Assembly (NCBI GenBank): GCA_049314535.1
Contig: JBMOEX010000075.1
Location: forward strand, 1-10,868
Direction: 5' to 3'
Origin: LMEP-6097 sp049314535
Lineage (GTDB): Bacteria; Cyanobacteriota; Vampirovibrionia; LMEP-6097
DNA length: 10,868 nt
This document shows positions 1 to 5,694 of this stretch, piece after piece. The first letter of the stretch is position 1. The number at the start of each line of letters is the position of its first letter. A program made the position numbers and the translations under genes. A model generated the notes under the pieces. The model made no database searches. It had not been told where the DNA came from and saw nothing but the letters and a program-made list of their open reading frames with translations.

Positions 1-1
1 T

Positions 2-1642
2 AATAGTGTTACAGATACGCAAGAGTCTCTTGGTTACTCTAAGATTCTAGAGAAAAAATATCAAGATCTTCTGAAGATCAAGGAAGAGACAGAGCTTAGC
101 CCAGAAGAAGCCAAGAAGTTTGAGAAATTACTCAATGATATAAAAGCTGCTCAATTAGACCCAAGTAAAACTAATTTTAATGCTTTCAATCCTAATGTGG
201 CAAATGCTTTTGCTGACTCGTTTATATCTAAATTTGTCACTGATTTTAGTGCGGATCTTGCAATTAATATTGCTGCATTAATACCTGTCATAAAGAATTT
301 AAACCCGATTATTATCGCAGATTATGTTGCAAAGCCTCTAGTTTTTATGATTCGCAGTATTACTGCTGAAAATAATGTGACGGGTAATGCTTTTAATAAA
401 GCAGGTGAAGTTAACGAAAAGCAACAAGGGATTATTGATGGAATGTCAGACACTGGAGTTGCTAGGTTAATTAAGTACTTGCGCGACAAGATCAAGCCGA
501 AAGTTCAGCCTATTATAGATGGAGCGTCTCGTTATATCTTTGGTATTAGACTAGGTGATGTATTGAAAGATAAGGAAGGTAAGATTATCAGGACTCCGAG
601 TCGAGAAGTGAAAGATAAGAACGGTAATATTACAATCCAAGAAGGCGAAGCCATAAGGGCTCTGGCGAAAATTAACCCTCTACATTTTGCTGGGACAGCT
701 TTCACTAGTTTATTTTTGACTATTTTTGCTCTTGATAAAAATGCACAGGCAACTGGTTACCAAGGGACCAAGACTTGGAAGCAAGCTGGTTTTAATATGG
801 CACTTAATGTTATTAATCGTTTAGATACAACTATGATTTCCTATGTACATAATGCTGTGCGCAAAGGAAGCTCATTCCTAGATATATTTTATGCAAACGT
901 TGGGCGAAAACTTATAGTACCAACTCTTCAGAGTTTTGCTGATGCAATATCTAATCTATTGGGTGGAGGTCTAAACCCTGCTACTAAAGCTATCTTGGGC
1001 AGGTTAGTTGTTGATTTCACCGCTCCACCTTTCGTCCAAAGTCTTAGCTCCCTTTCTGATAAAAAAGCCATTGACAATGAAACTCAATATGTCACTCATA
1101 AATTTATTAAGCCAGTTTTAATTGATACGATTGGGGTTCTTAAGAATGCTTGGATGTGGTGGGGTAAAAACTGTTATGCCGCAATCGGTATATATCCAGC
1201 GAAGATTAAGCTTACTGCAGCCTCATTTCCATTTTGGGCTATCCAGCAGCTCACCTCAAAAATTACTGGCAAGGAACCTAAGGATATACCAGGTTTATTT
1301 GATAATGACATAGAGCCACTCTTGACGAAAGGATTACCTGAACACTTGAGGGAATTTGAAGGAATGTCGCTAACTTCATCTCTGGGGCTCGCTGCTAAAC
1401 GCATTCTTACGACACCTTTAAACATCGCACACTGGACTAAGGAATCGCTCAAAGCGAATAAAAACTACGTGGCAATAACAAATAACCTAGTTAAAGCAGA
1501 GGATGCACTGATCGAACTAAATGCAAGAAGAAAACCCCAAGCACTTAGTCTGGCGAACAACGCCGTAGCATTTAAACCCAAAGAAAAGAATCAAGAGACC
1601 AGCTTGCTTAAGCAAGCTCTTGTTTTGCCTAATGCGGCTTAG
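2..1642 (+). CDS. Large hypothetical protein, 5' end outside the window
   Basis: I do not recognise this protein. The frame is open from base 2 to the TAG at 1640-1642 (546 codons visible), so the true start lies left of the window. A GTG at 197 is only an internal codon: the 65 codons before it are open, and their charged, Lys/Glu-rich content (helical, possibly coiled coil, to about residue 50) looks like real protein. The rest is rich in Ala, Ile, Leu and Asn, with hydrophobic or amphipathic stretches near window codons 82-95 and 230-245 and a Trp-rich patch (AWMWWGKNC) near codon 385. No catalytic motif is evident. It may be membrane-associated, but the helices are too irregular to call a transporter. 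Its last 14 bp overlap the end of the convergent 54-aa peptide gene, and a perfect palindrome lies within its last 15 codons. High confidence that it is coding, none on function. Confidence 0.85.
   Translation, partial: NSVTDTQESLGYSKILEKKYQDLLKIKEETELSPEEAKKFEKLLNDIKAAQLDPSKTNFNAFNPNVANAFADSFISKFVTDFSADLAINIAALIPVIKNLNPIIIADYVAKPLVFMIRSITAENNVTGNAFNKAGEVNEKQQGIIDGMSDTGVARLIKYLRDKIKPKVQPIIDGASRYIFGIRLGDVLKDKEGKIIRTPSREVKDKNGNITIQEGEAIRALAKINPLHFAGTAFTSLFLTIFALDKNAQATGYQGTKTWKQAGFNMALNVINRLDTTMISYVHNAVRKGSSFLDIFYANVGRKLIVPTLQSFADAISNLLGGGLNPATKAILGRLVVDFTAPPFVQSLSSLSDKKAIDNETQYVTHKFIKPVLIDTIGVLKNAWMWWGKNCYAAIGIYPAKIKLTAASFPFWAIQQLTSKITGKEPKDIPGLFDNDIEPLLTKGLPEHLREFEGMSLTSSLGLAAKRILTTPLNIAHWTKESLKANKNYVAITNNLVKAEDALIELNARRKPQALSLANNAVAFKPKEKNQETSLLKQALVLPNAA
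1601..1618. terminator. Perfect 18-bp palindrome, probable bidirectional terminator
   Basis: AGCTTGC-TTAA-GCAAGCT is a perfect inverted repeat, flanked by CAAG on the left and CTTG on the right, which could lengthen the stem around a small bulge. On the plus strand it is followed by CTTGTTTTG; on the minus strand by a T-rich stretch. It lies inside the last codons of the plus-strand gene and 10 nt after the stop codon of the minus-strand 54-aa gene, so it could end both convergent transcripts. The U-tracts are imperfect, so the call is moderate. Confidence 0.5.
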
Positions 1643-1793
1643 CTGCTAAGTTAACTCCATCTTGACGGTTACCCAACGCAGAAAAACCACCCTCAGCCGA
1701 TTGAGTCGCAGTAGCGACTCTTTGGCTCACACATTTATCAGCTGCAAATAATGTAGCAGCCATCGTCGCTATTACTGCAATACCAAGATTCAT
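1629..1793 (-). CDS. Small membrane-anchored peptide, 54 aa (unit 1)
   Basis: A 54-codon gene with ATG at 1793 and TAG at 1629-1631. A strong Shine-Dalgarno site (GGGGAGG) lies 7 nt before the ATG. Residues 1-18 (MNLGIAVIATMAATLFAA) form one short hydrophobic helix, followed by a polar Ala/Ser/Gln/Gly tail with one Cys at position 21. There is no lipobox ahead of that Cys. The layout (very short N-terminus, one helix, polar tail) matches the 65-aa gene at 2333-2530, and both are preceded by the same 48-nt stem-loop element. The start codon overlaps the stop of a 9-codon leader ORF (ATGA), which suggests translational coupling. Its 3' end overlaps the convergent large gene by 14 bp. Function unknown: small membrane protein, secreted peptide precursor or toxin-like peptide are all possible. 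Confidence 0.65.
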   Translation of the reverse strand: MNLGIAVIATMAATLFAADKCVSQRVATATQSAEGGFSALGNRQDGVNLAAKPH

Positions 1794-1819
1794 AAAAGAA
1801 CCTCCCCAGATATAAACAT
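1790..1819 (-). CDS. Nine-codon leader ORF coupled to the 54-aa gene
   Basis: ATG at 1819 encodes MFISGEVLL and ends in TGA at 1790-1792, overlapping the downstream ATG in an ATGA junction. Its own Shine-Dalgarno site (GAGGAGGG, within TGTGTGAGGAGGG) is close to consensus and about 5 nt from the ATG. The Shine-Dalgarno site of the 54-aa gene lies inside this ORF, so ribosomes on the leader could open or occlude it. There is no run of a single amino acid to suggest classical attenuation. It could also be a chance ORF between two good ribosome-binding sites. Confidence 0.45.
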   Translation of the reverse strand: MFISGEVLL

Positions 1820-1869
1820 AAATCCCTCCTCACACAATAAATAAGATTTAAGTTTTTAATTTTTTTTAA

Positions 1870-1917
1870 GTTTTACGACTCTCGCCAACCGGATTTGATA
1901 CAGAAACACGGAAAGTT
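1870..1917 (-). repeat. Stem-loop leader element, copy 1
   Basis: A 48-nt element matching copy 2 (2141-2188) at 38 of 48 positions without gaps. Read on the minus strand it starts AACTTTCC and ends AGTCGTAAAAC. The core stem pairs CCGTGTTT with AAATCCGG around the loop CTGTATC (1889-1911), with one T-C mismatch and one G-T wobble. It ends 51 nt before the 9-codon leader ORF. A structured 5'-UTR element for unit 1 is the simplest reading. No known riboswitch class fits. Confidence 0.6.
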
Positions 1918-2020
1918 ATTAATTTGGTTTTTACTATAATACTACAGGGATTTTATAATTACTACATTGTTCATAATTATTTAAGATTTACCTTGTTCTT
2001 GTTAGTCGAACAGGAAAAAC

Positions 2021-2100
2021 TTACTCCGCATAAATATTAGAAAACGGCGTAATATCAACCTCAAAAGAAAACAGTAAAAATAAAAAACCTCTCCTCACAC
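2021..2100 (-). other. Decayed second leader/peptide unit
   Basis: This lies at the same place relative to stem-loop copy 2 as the unit 1 ribosome-binding sites do to copy 1. It begins with TGTGTGAGGAG, identical over 11 nt to the leader Shine-Dalgarno region of unit 1, but the expected ATG reads ATT. A second GAGG follows, with ACG where an ATG would be expected, then nine further sense codons and a TAA at 2021-2023. No ORF with a normal start, good ribosome-binding site and useful length was found. I read it as a degenerate copy of unit 1 or as the body of a non-coding RNA. This covers much of the otherwise gene-free interval 1820-2332. Confidence 0.35.
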
Positions 2101-2140
2101 ATTTGAAGATTTTTATTCGATTACTGTTTAAAAATTAAAC

Positions 2141-2188
2141 ATTTTAAGACTTGCGTCAACCATGTTTGGTACAGAAACATGGAAAGTT
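2141..2188 (-). repeat. Stem-loop leader element, copy 2
   Basis: The best-formed copy. On the minus strand CCATGTTT pairs perfectly with AAACATGG around the loop CTGTACC (2160-2182). Outer bases ACTT and AAGT could form a second short helix closing an internal loop that contains TTGACGC. The predicted transcription start of the promoter at 2200-2228 falls about 5 nt before it, so the element would form the very 5' end of the RNA. The decayed unit at 2021-2100 follows. Confidence 0.65.
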
Positions 2189-2199
2189 GTAGAAGAATT

Positions 2200-2228
2200 A
2201 TTATACAGCCTCTAATGTAGCTAAGCAA
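2200..2228 (-). promoter_or_regulatory. Sigma-70-type promoter for stem-loop copy 2
   Basis: On the minus strand a perfect TATAAT (2200-2205) lies 17 nt downstream of TTGCTT (2223-2228), which matches the TTG of the -35 consensus. The predicted start is near 2193, directly before stem-loop copy 2. It follows the terminator-like hairpin at 2255-2280, so it would begin a new transcript. This is the clearest promoter in the window. Upstream of copies 1 and 3 I see only weaker TATAGT and TATACT candidates. Confidence 0.6.
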
Positions 2229-2254
2229 GTGGGTTTAGGATAATTTAATCTTTC

Positions 2255-2280
2255 AAAAAGCGATCATCCTCTAAGGATGA
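2255..2280 (-). terminator. Hairpin plus T-tract after the 65-aa gene
   Basis: On the minus strand TCATCCT-TAG-AGGATGA is a perfect 7-bp stem with a 3-nt loop (2264-2280), followed after four bases by TTTTT at 2255-2259. An outer pairing between GAAAG (2279-2283) and CTTTC (2250-2254) is possible as an alternative fold. It lies about 50 nt past the stop of the 65-aa gene and just before the next promoter, as expected for an intrinsic terminator. The gap between stem and T-tract weakens the call slightly. Confidence 0.55.
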
Positions 2281-2332
2281 AAGAGGGAGTGAAAATTCTT
2301 GCCTCTGTTAATTGTGTTTAGTTTATTTAAAT

Positions 2333-2530
2333 TTAAGCTGACTGCAATACGGGAGACCGCAACATAGATGAAGCTTGTAAACGTTTTTGAGAAGCTTGCG
2401 AAGCAGCAGAAGCTTGCCCTAGGTTAGAATTTAACGGCTCAGAATTAGAACTATTCTTGCTCAGCTGTCGTGACGCGCCGAAATACGCCAAAGCACCAGC
2501 TGCTAGACCAGAAAGTATAATAGAATACAT
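2333..2530 (-). CDS. Small membrane-anchored peptide, 65 aa (unit 3)
   Basis: ATG at 2530 and TAA at 2333-2335. The Shine-Dalgarno site GAGG is 6 nt from the ATG. Residues 1-19 (MYSIILSGLAAGALAYFGA) form a single hydrophobic helix; the remaining 46 residues are polar, rich in Ser, Gln, Ala and Asn, with basic residues next to the helix (RQLSK). By the positive-inside rule the tail would be cytoplasmic; alternatively the helix is an uncleaved or weakly cleaved signal. Architecture and upstream stem-loop match the 54-aa gene, although the sequences are not clearly alignable. The ribosome-binding site sits in a hairpin at 2533-2557. Function unknown. Confidence 0.6.
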   Translation of the reverse strand: MYSIILSGLAAGALAYFGASRQLSKNSSNSEPLNSNLGQASAASQASQKRLQASSMLRSPVLQSA

Positions 2531-2532
2531 TC

Positions 2533-2557
2533 AACACCTCAAAATATTTCAGGTGTT
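2533..2557 (-). promoter_or_regulatory. Hairpin sequestering the ribosome-binding site of the 65-aa gene
   Basis: AACACCT and AGGTGTT form a perfect 7-bp inverted repeat spaced by 11 bases. On the minus strand the second arm contains the GAGGTGTT Shine-Dalgarno region just before the ATG at 2530, so the folded RNA would hide the ribosome-binding site. Inner A/T pairs may extend the stem. It directly follows stem-loop copy 3, so the two could act together. Confidence 0.5.
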
Positions 2558-2602
2558 TTAAGGACTTGCCAACCAAATTTAATACATAAACTTGGAAATG
2601 TG
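2555..2602 (-). repeat. Stem-loop leader element, copy 3
   Basis: A more diverged copy of the element (core 2573-2595). On the minus strand CCAAGTTT pairs with AAATTTGG, all positions paired if one G-T wobble is allowed, around loop ATGTATT. It keeps the flanking GGTTGGC, AAGTC and TTAAAA blocks with a two-base indel. It lies 25 nt upstream of the 65-aa start codon, next to the sequestering hairpin. Confidence 0.55.
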
Positions 2603-2736
2603 TGAGAAAGACCACGCTCAGTTAATTTTTTTAAAACCAATCAAACGCTTACATGAACTAGTATAAGCTAATTTCAATAAATGCAAAGTTAAAAGTCCTT
2701 CATACGATATTATCTTTTATGAAAATTTTTTAAGAA

Positions 2737-2765
2737 ACGCAGAAATAGAAGTTCGACAACAGTGC
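2737..2765 (+). repeat. Probable remnant of the mqnA palindromic element's right end
   Basis: Bases 2737-2765 match 9981-10009, the right end of the palindromic element inside mqnA, at 22 of 29 positions without gaps. The match includes an exact run of ten (ACGCAGAAAT), then six (AGTTCG) and three (ACA). It lies 21 bp beyond the cimA stop codon, in non-coding DNA. No left arm is seen, so it would be a solo end or decayed insertion. Confidence 0.45.
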
Positions 2766-2786
2766 TTTAAAGATTGCAAGTAGCCT

Positions 2787-4448
2787 CTAAGCTAATTCAA
2801 CTGGCTTAACACCATACTTGATCAAACCATATTCAATACTGTCAACAATCGCATCCCAAGAGGCTTTGATAATATTAGTACTAACTCCGATAGTATCCCA
2901 ATCTTCAGCTAAATTCCCAGTATTAACCTGAACCTTAGTCAGAGCCGCCGTTCCAAGTGAACTGTCCTGAATCCTTACTTTATAATCTAGTAACTGAAAT
3001 TCTTCTATCTTAGGATAGAAATTTACTAAAGCTTTTCTAAGAGCTTTATCTAAAGCATTAGCTGGGCCATTACCCACGCTCGCAGAGTGAATTTCCTCAC
3101 CTGCTATTTCGATTCGCACCGTAGCCTCTGTCTTCTCTCCATTTGAAATATATACATTATGCTCCACTAGCTTAAAGTAAGGCTTATAGGCCTTAAGCTT
3201 GGTTTCAGCAGATCCTTCTACATCTATCAACTTACGCACCATTAACTCTAAGCTCGCATCAGCATTTTCAAAACTATAGCCTTTATGCTCTAGCTTCTTC
3301 ACTCTCTCTAAAACAGTTTTAGCGAATTCCCCGATAATCTCATCACTCGCCTTTGGAAAAAGCTTTTTCTTCTGTAACCAATCTAGTATATTACTCACCC
3401 CAGACTGCTCTGAAATAATAATCTTAGTAGCATTACCGACTAGAACAGGGTCTATGTGTTCATAGCTAAAATCCTGCTTCTTCATTGCACTTGCATGCAA
3501 GCCAGCTTTATGAGCGAAGGAGCTAGCTCCGACAAAAGGCTGATGAGCACTGTGGTGCTGATTAGCAATTTCAGCGACAGCGTGAGAAAGACTGCTTAAA
3601 TGCTTTATTTTATCCTTTGGTAAGCATTTAAGTTTCTCTTCAGTATATTTAAGCTCTAGATTAGGAATTATAGAGATCAGATTCGCATTACCACAGCGTT
3701 CTCCATAGCCATTAATAGTTCCTTGCACTTGAGTAGCACCAGCTCTCACCGCTCTAATACTGTTAGCTACCGCAAGCTCACAGTCATTATGTGCATGAAT
3801 ACCAATTTTAATAGGGGTCAAGCTTGAACTTGCATATTTGCGAGCAGTCCCAGCATAAGCCTCAATAATCTCTTTAGTGATTTTAAAAACCTGCTCAGGC
3901 AAACTGCCACCATTAGTATCACAGAGCACCAAAGTTTCAGCCCCAGCCTCCACTGCGACTTTAGCAAACTTAAGTGAATAAGCAGAATCAGCCACGTAAC
4001 CATCAAAGAAATGCTCAGCATCTATTATCACTCGGCGGCCTTCTGATTTCAGAAAAGATATACTTTCAGCTAGCATATCTAAATTCTTTGCTAGGGAGAT
4101 CTTTAAAGTATTGGTAACCTGCGAAGCGGAGCTTTTCCCTACTATGCAGATCACCTCAGTTTCTGCTCGCAAAAGGGCAGCTAATATAGGATCTGCCTCT
4201 ACCTTAGTATTCGCCTTACGAGTACTGCCAAAAGCTACTAGCTGAGTGTTTTTCAGCTTAATTTTTTTCGCTTCAGTAAAAAAATCTATATCCTTCGGAT
4301 TCGCCCCAGGCCAACCACCCTCTACGAAAGCGACACCAATATCATCTAAGAGTCTGAGTACTTTGAGCTTATCATTGACGCTAAAAGAGATGCCACGCAT
4401 CTGTGCGCCGTCTCTAAGTGTAGTATCGTAAATCTCTATTGCTCGCAT
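2787..4448 (-). CDS. cimA: (R)-citramalate synthase
   Basis: CimA condenses pyruvate with acetyl-CoA to (R)-citramalate, giving a threonine-independent route to 2-oxobutyrate and isoleucine. With the ATG at 4448 the protein is 553 aa. It opens with the DRE-TIM motif EIYDTTLRDGAQ, then EGGWPGANPKD, which is typical of the CimA branch rather than LeuA or homocitrate synthase. Further family motifs are the metal-binding HAHND, NGYGERCGNANL and HKAGLHASAM. The C-terminal ~150 residues fit the LeuA dimerisation/regulatory domain, which binds the end product. A TTG at 4490 in the same frame overlaps the stop of the upstream gene and would add 14 residues. I prefer the ATG because family members start at this point and the TTG lacks a Shine-Dalgarno site. 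Last gene of the five-gene run; no clear terminator follows. Confidence 0.93.
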   Translation of the reverse strand: MRAIEIYDTTLRDGAQMRGISFSVNDKLKVLRLLDDIGVAFVEGGWPGANPKDIDFFTEAKKIKLKNTQLVAFGSTRKANTKVEADPILAALLRAETEVICIVGKSSASQVTNTLKISLAKNLDMLAESISFLKSEGRRVIIDAEHFFDGYVADSAYSLKFAKVAVEAGAETLVLCDTNGGSLPEQVFKITKEIIEAYAGTARKYASSSLTPIKIGIHAHNDCELAVANSIRAVRAGATQVQGTINGYGERCGNANLISIIPNLELKYTEEKLKCLPKDKIKHLSSLSHAVAEIANQHHSAHQPFVGASSFAHKAGLHASAMKKQDFSYEHIDPVLVGNATKIIISEQSGVSNILDWLQKKKLFPKASDEIIGEFAKTVLERVKKLEHKGYSFENADASLELMVRKLIDVEGSAETKLKAYKPYFKLVEHNVYISNGEKTEATVRIEIAGEEIHSASVGNGPANALDKALRKALVNFYPKIEEFQLLDYKVRIQDSSLGTAALTKVQVNTGNLAEDWDTIGVSTNIIKASWDAIVDSIEYGLIKYGVKPVELA

Positions 4449-4486
4449 GGCACTATTGCCAATCTCCAATTTTTGGGTTTTCGTCT

Positions 4487-4888
4487 TCAATATGTAGCAT
4501 TAAAATCATAAGGATCGAAATCAATAAAATCACCATCCAAACTCATAGCCGCTGCGGAAAAAGGACTATCCTGACTAATGCTTATACCATTAATCACACC
4601 ACGTAAAAGACCTGTCACACCGCCAGCAACACCACCAATAAGAAAACCCGTTGGCACACCTACTAATCTTGGAAGTAGTCCTTCGCCAAATTCCGTAGAG
4701 AATGATGAAGCATACTGTGAAGACTTAGAAACAGCTCCACGTGCAAGACCAAAGAAACCACCCAAAGGAGCCGAGATTAAAGATGAAGTAACTTTAGAAA
4801 CAGCTCCATGAGAGCTGTAGGCAGGACTTGCACCTAAAAATAAACTCAACGCAAGAACCAAGAAAGATAATCTTTTAAGAAAAGTCAT
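4487..4888 (-). CDS. Small exported glycine-rich protein, 133 aa
   Basis: Residues 1-25 form a textbook signal peptide: MTFLKR, a hydrophobic core (LSFLVLALSLFLGA), and a type I cleavage site near SPAYS. The mature part contains two related Gly-rich segments, PLGGFFGLARGAVSK (41-55) and PTGFLIGGVAGGVTGLLRG (79-97), that could pack against a membrane. GAVSK occurs twice, 23 residues apart, backed by a perfect 15-bp direct DNA repeat (4725-4739 and 4794-4808). The tail is acidic (DGDFIDFDPYDF). There is no lipobox and no recognised family. It lies 52 bp after the regulator gene and ends about 40 bp before cimA, so it is probably co-transcribed. Periplasmic or membrane-surface location is inferred. 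Confidence 0.75.
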   Translation of the reverse strand: MTFLKRLSFLVLALSLFLGASPAYSSHGAVSKVTSSLISAPLGGFFGLARGAVSKSSQYASSFSTEFGEGLLPRLVGVPTGFLIGGVAGGVTGLLRGVINGISISQDSPFSAAAMSLDGDFIDFDPYDFNATY

Positions 4889-4940
4889 AAGAACATTCTA
4901 ACAGAGACCTATGCAGGTTATACACCAGTCTTTAACAAAT

Positions 4941-5678
4941 TTAGACTGCCTCTGAATGACTCTTTAAAAATCCCTCTGGAATTAGCTGATAGCCGCCACC
5001 ATAGACAGTTTTAATATACTTCTTAGCCCCAGCTTCTATCCTAGACCTTAAATGACGGATATGTACTCTAATCGTATCTATATCATCTTCTGGTGAATAG
5101 CCCCAGACTTCTTTAAGAATAAGACCTGGTGATACTGTCTGACCGTGATTCTGCATTAAGCAATGTAGAACTTCAAACTCAATCGGAGTGAGTCTCAAAA
5201 TTTTATCTTCAATTTTAACTTCTCGAGATTCTGGCATTAACGTAATATCTCCAGAATGAAGGACTTCAGGAATCGACTGAGCTAAAGTAATAGCACCAGA
5301 TCTTCTGAGAAGTGCTTTAACACGTACAAAAAGTTCAGGAAGCTCAAAAGGCTTAGTTAAATAATCATCAGCACCAGAATCGAAACCAGTAACTTTATCA
5401 TTAGTACGATTAAGAGCTGTAAGCATTAATACTGGTGTCTCTTTCGTTACATCATTCTGCCTAATGCGCTGACAGGCAGTAAAACCATCCATATTAGGCA
5501 TCATCAAATCAAGAATAATTAAATGCGGCGGTTTCTGAAACGCCATCGCCAAACCGTCTATAGCATTATCACAAGACTCAACATTATAGCCCTGCAATTC
5601 TAGATTAAAACTTACAAGTTCGAGTATAGCTGGATCATCATCAATGACGAGAATATCTTTTTTTAGTTCCTGATTCAT
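4941..5678 (-). CDS. rpaA: OmpR-family response regulator, RpaA-like
   Basis: A two-component response regulator of 245 aa. The receiver domain (about 8-125) has the acidic pocket D13-D14-D15, phospho-acceptor D57 (LIILDLMMP), T87 and K109 (TKPFE). The winged-helix DNA-binding domain (about 140-236) carries LTPIEFEVLHCLMQNHGQTV, LKEVWGYSPEDDIDTIRVHI and YIKTVYGGGYQL. These stretches closely match what I remember of cyanobacterial RpaA, the output regulator of the circadian clock that is phosphorylated by SasA, more than RpaB or PhoB. No histidine kinase is encoded here, so its partner is elsewhere. It lies 16 nt downstream of cdaA, suggesting co-transcription. Family assignment is very sure; orthology to RpaA is likely; a clock role in this organism is not implied. 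Confidence 0.9.
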   Translation of the reverse strand: MNQELKKDILVIDDDPAILELVSFNLELQGYNVESCDNAIDGLAMAFQKPPHLIILDLMMPNMDGFTACQRIRQNDVTKETPVLMLTALNRTNDKVTGFDSGADDYLTKPFELPELFVRVKALLRRSGAITLAQSIPEVLHSGDITLMPESREVKIEDKILRLTPIEFEVLHCLMQNHGQTVSPGLILKEVWGYSPEDDIDTIRVHIRHLRSRIEAGAKKYIKTVYGGGYQLIPEGFLKSHSEAV

Positions 5679-5694
5679 AGCTCATAACATTCTA

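Noticed and set aside
197..1642. GTG at 197 as the start of the first gene
   Set aside because: The same frame is open and protein-like back to base 2, so this is an internal valine codon of a gene that starts outside the window.
1826..2100. CTCCTCACAC on the plus strand as a Yfr1 gene
   Set aside because: No flanking stem-loops or plus-strand promoter typical of Yfr1, and the minus strand reads as a ribosome-binding site at both places. Kept only as a target hypothesis.
2141..2188. Stem-loop element as a c-di-GMP-I or other known riboswitch
   Set aside because: GACGCAA after a hairpin recalls the c-di-GMP-I core, but the second hairpin and the other conserved blocks are absent, and copies 1 and 3 do not keep the motif. 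glnA/Downstream-peptide and ydaO signatures are also missing.
1870..2602. The three repeats as a CRISPR array
   Set aside because: Only three diverged copies at unequal distances of over 220 bp, with ORFs and a promoter between them; no cas gene.
2787..4448. 2-isopropylmalate or homocitrate synthase
   Set aside because: The EGGWPG motif and overall length fit the CimA branch, and no leu or homocitrate-pathway genes are adjacent.
4578..4811. Plus-strand 77-codon ORF antisense to the exported protein
   Set aside because: Pro-rich mirror of the Gly-rich minus-strand gene; no ribosome-binding site, and the minus strand has a convincing signal peptide.
4895..4946. CAGTCT/AGACTG hairpin after the regulator gene as a terminator
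   Set aside because: A 6-bp stem with an 11-nt loop and no T-tract after it; the downstream genes are closely spaced, so readthrough is more likely.
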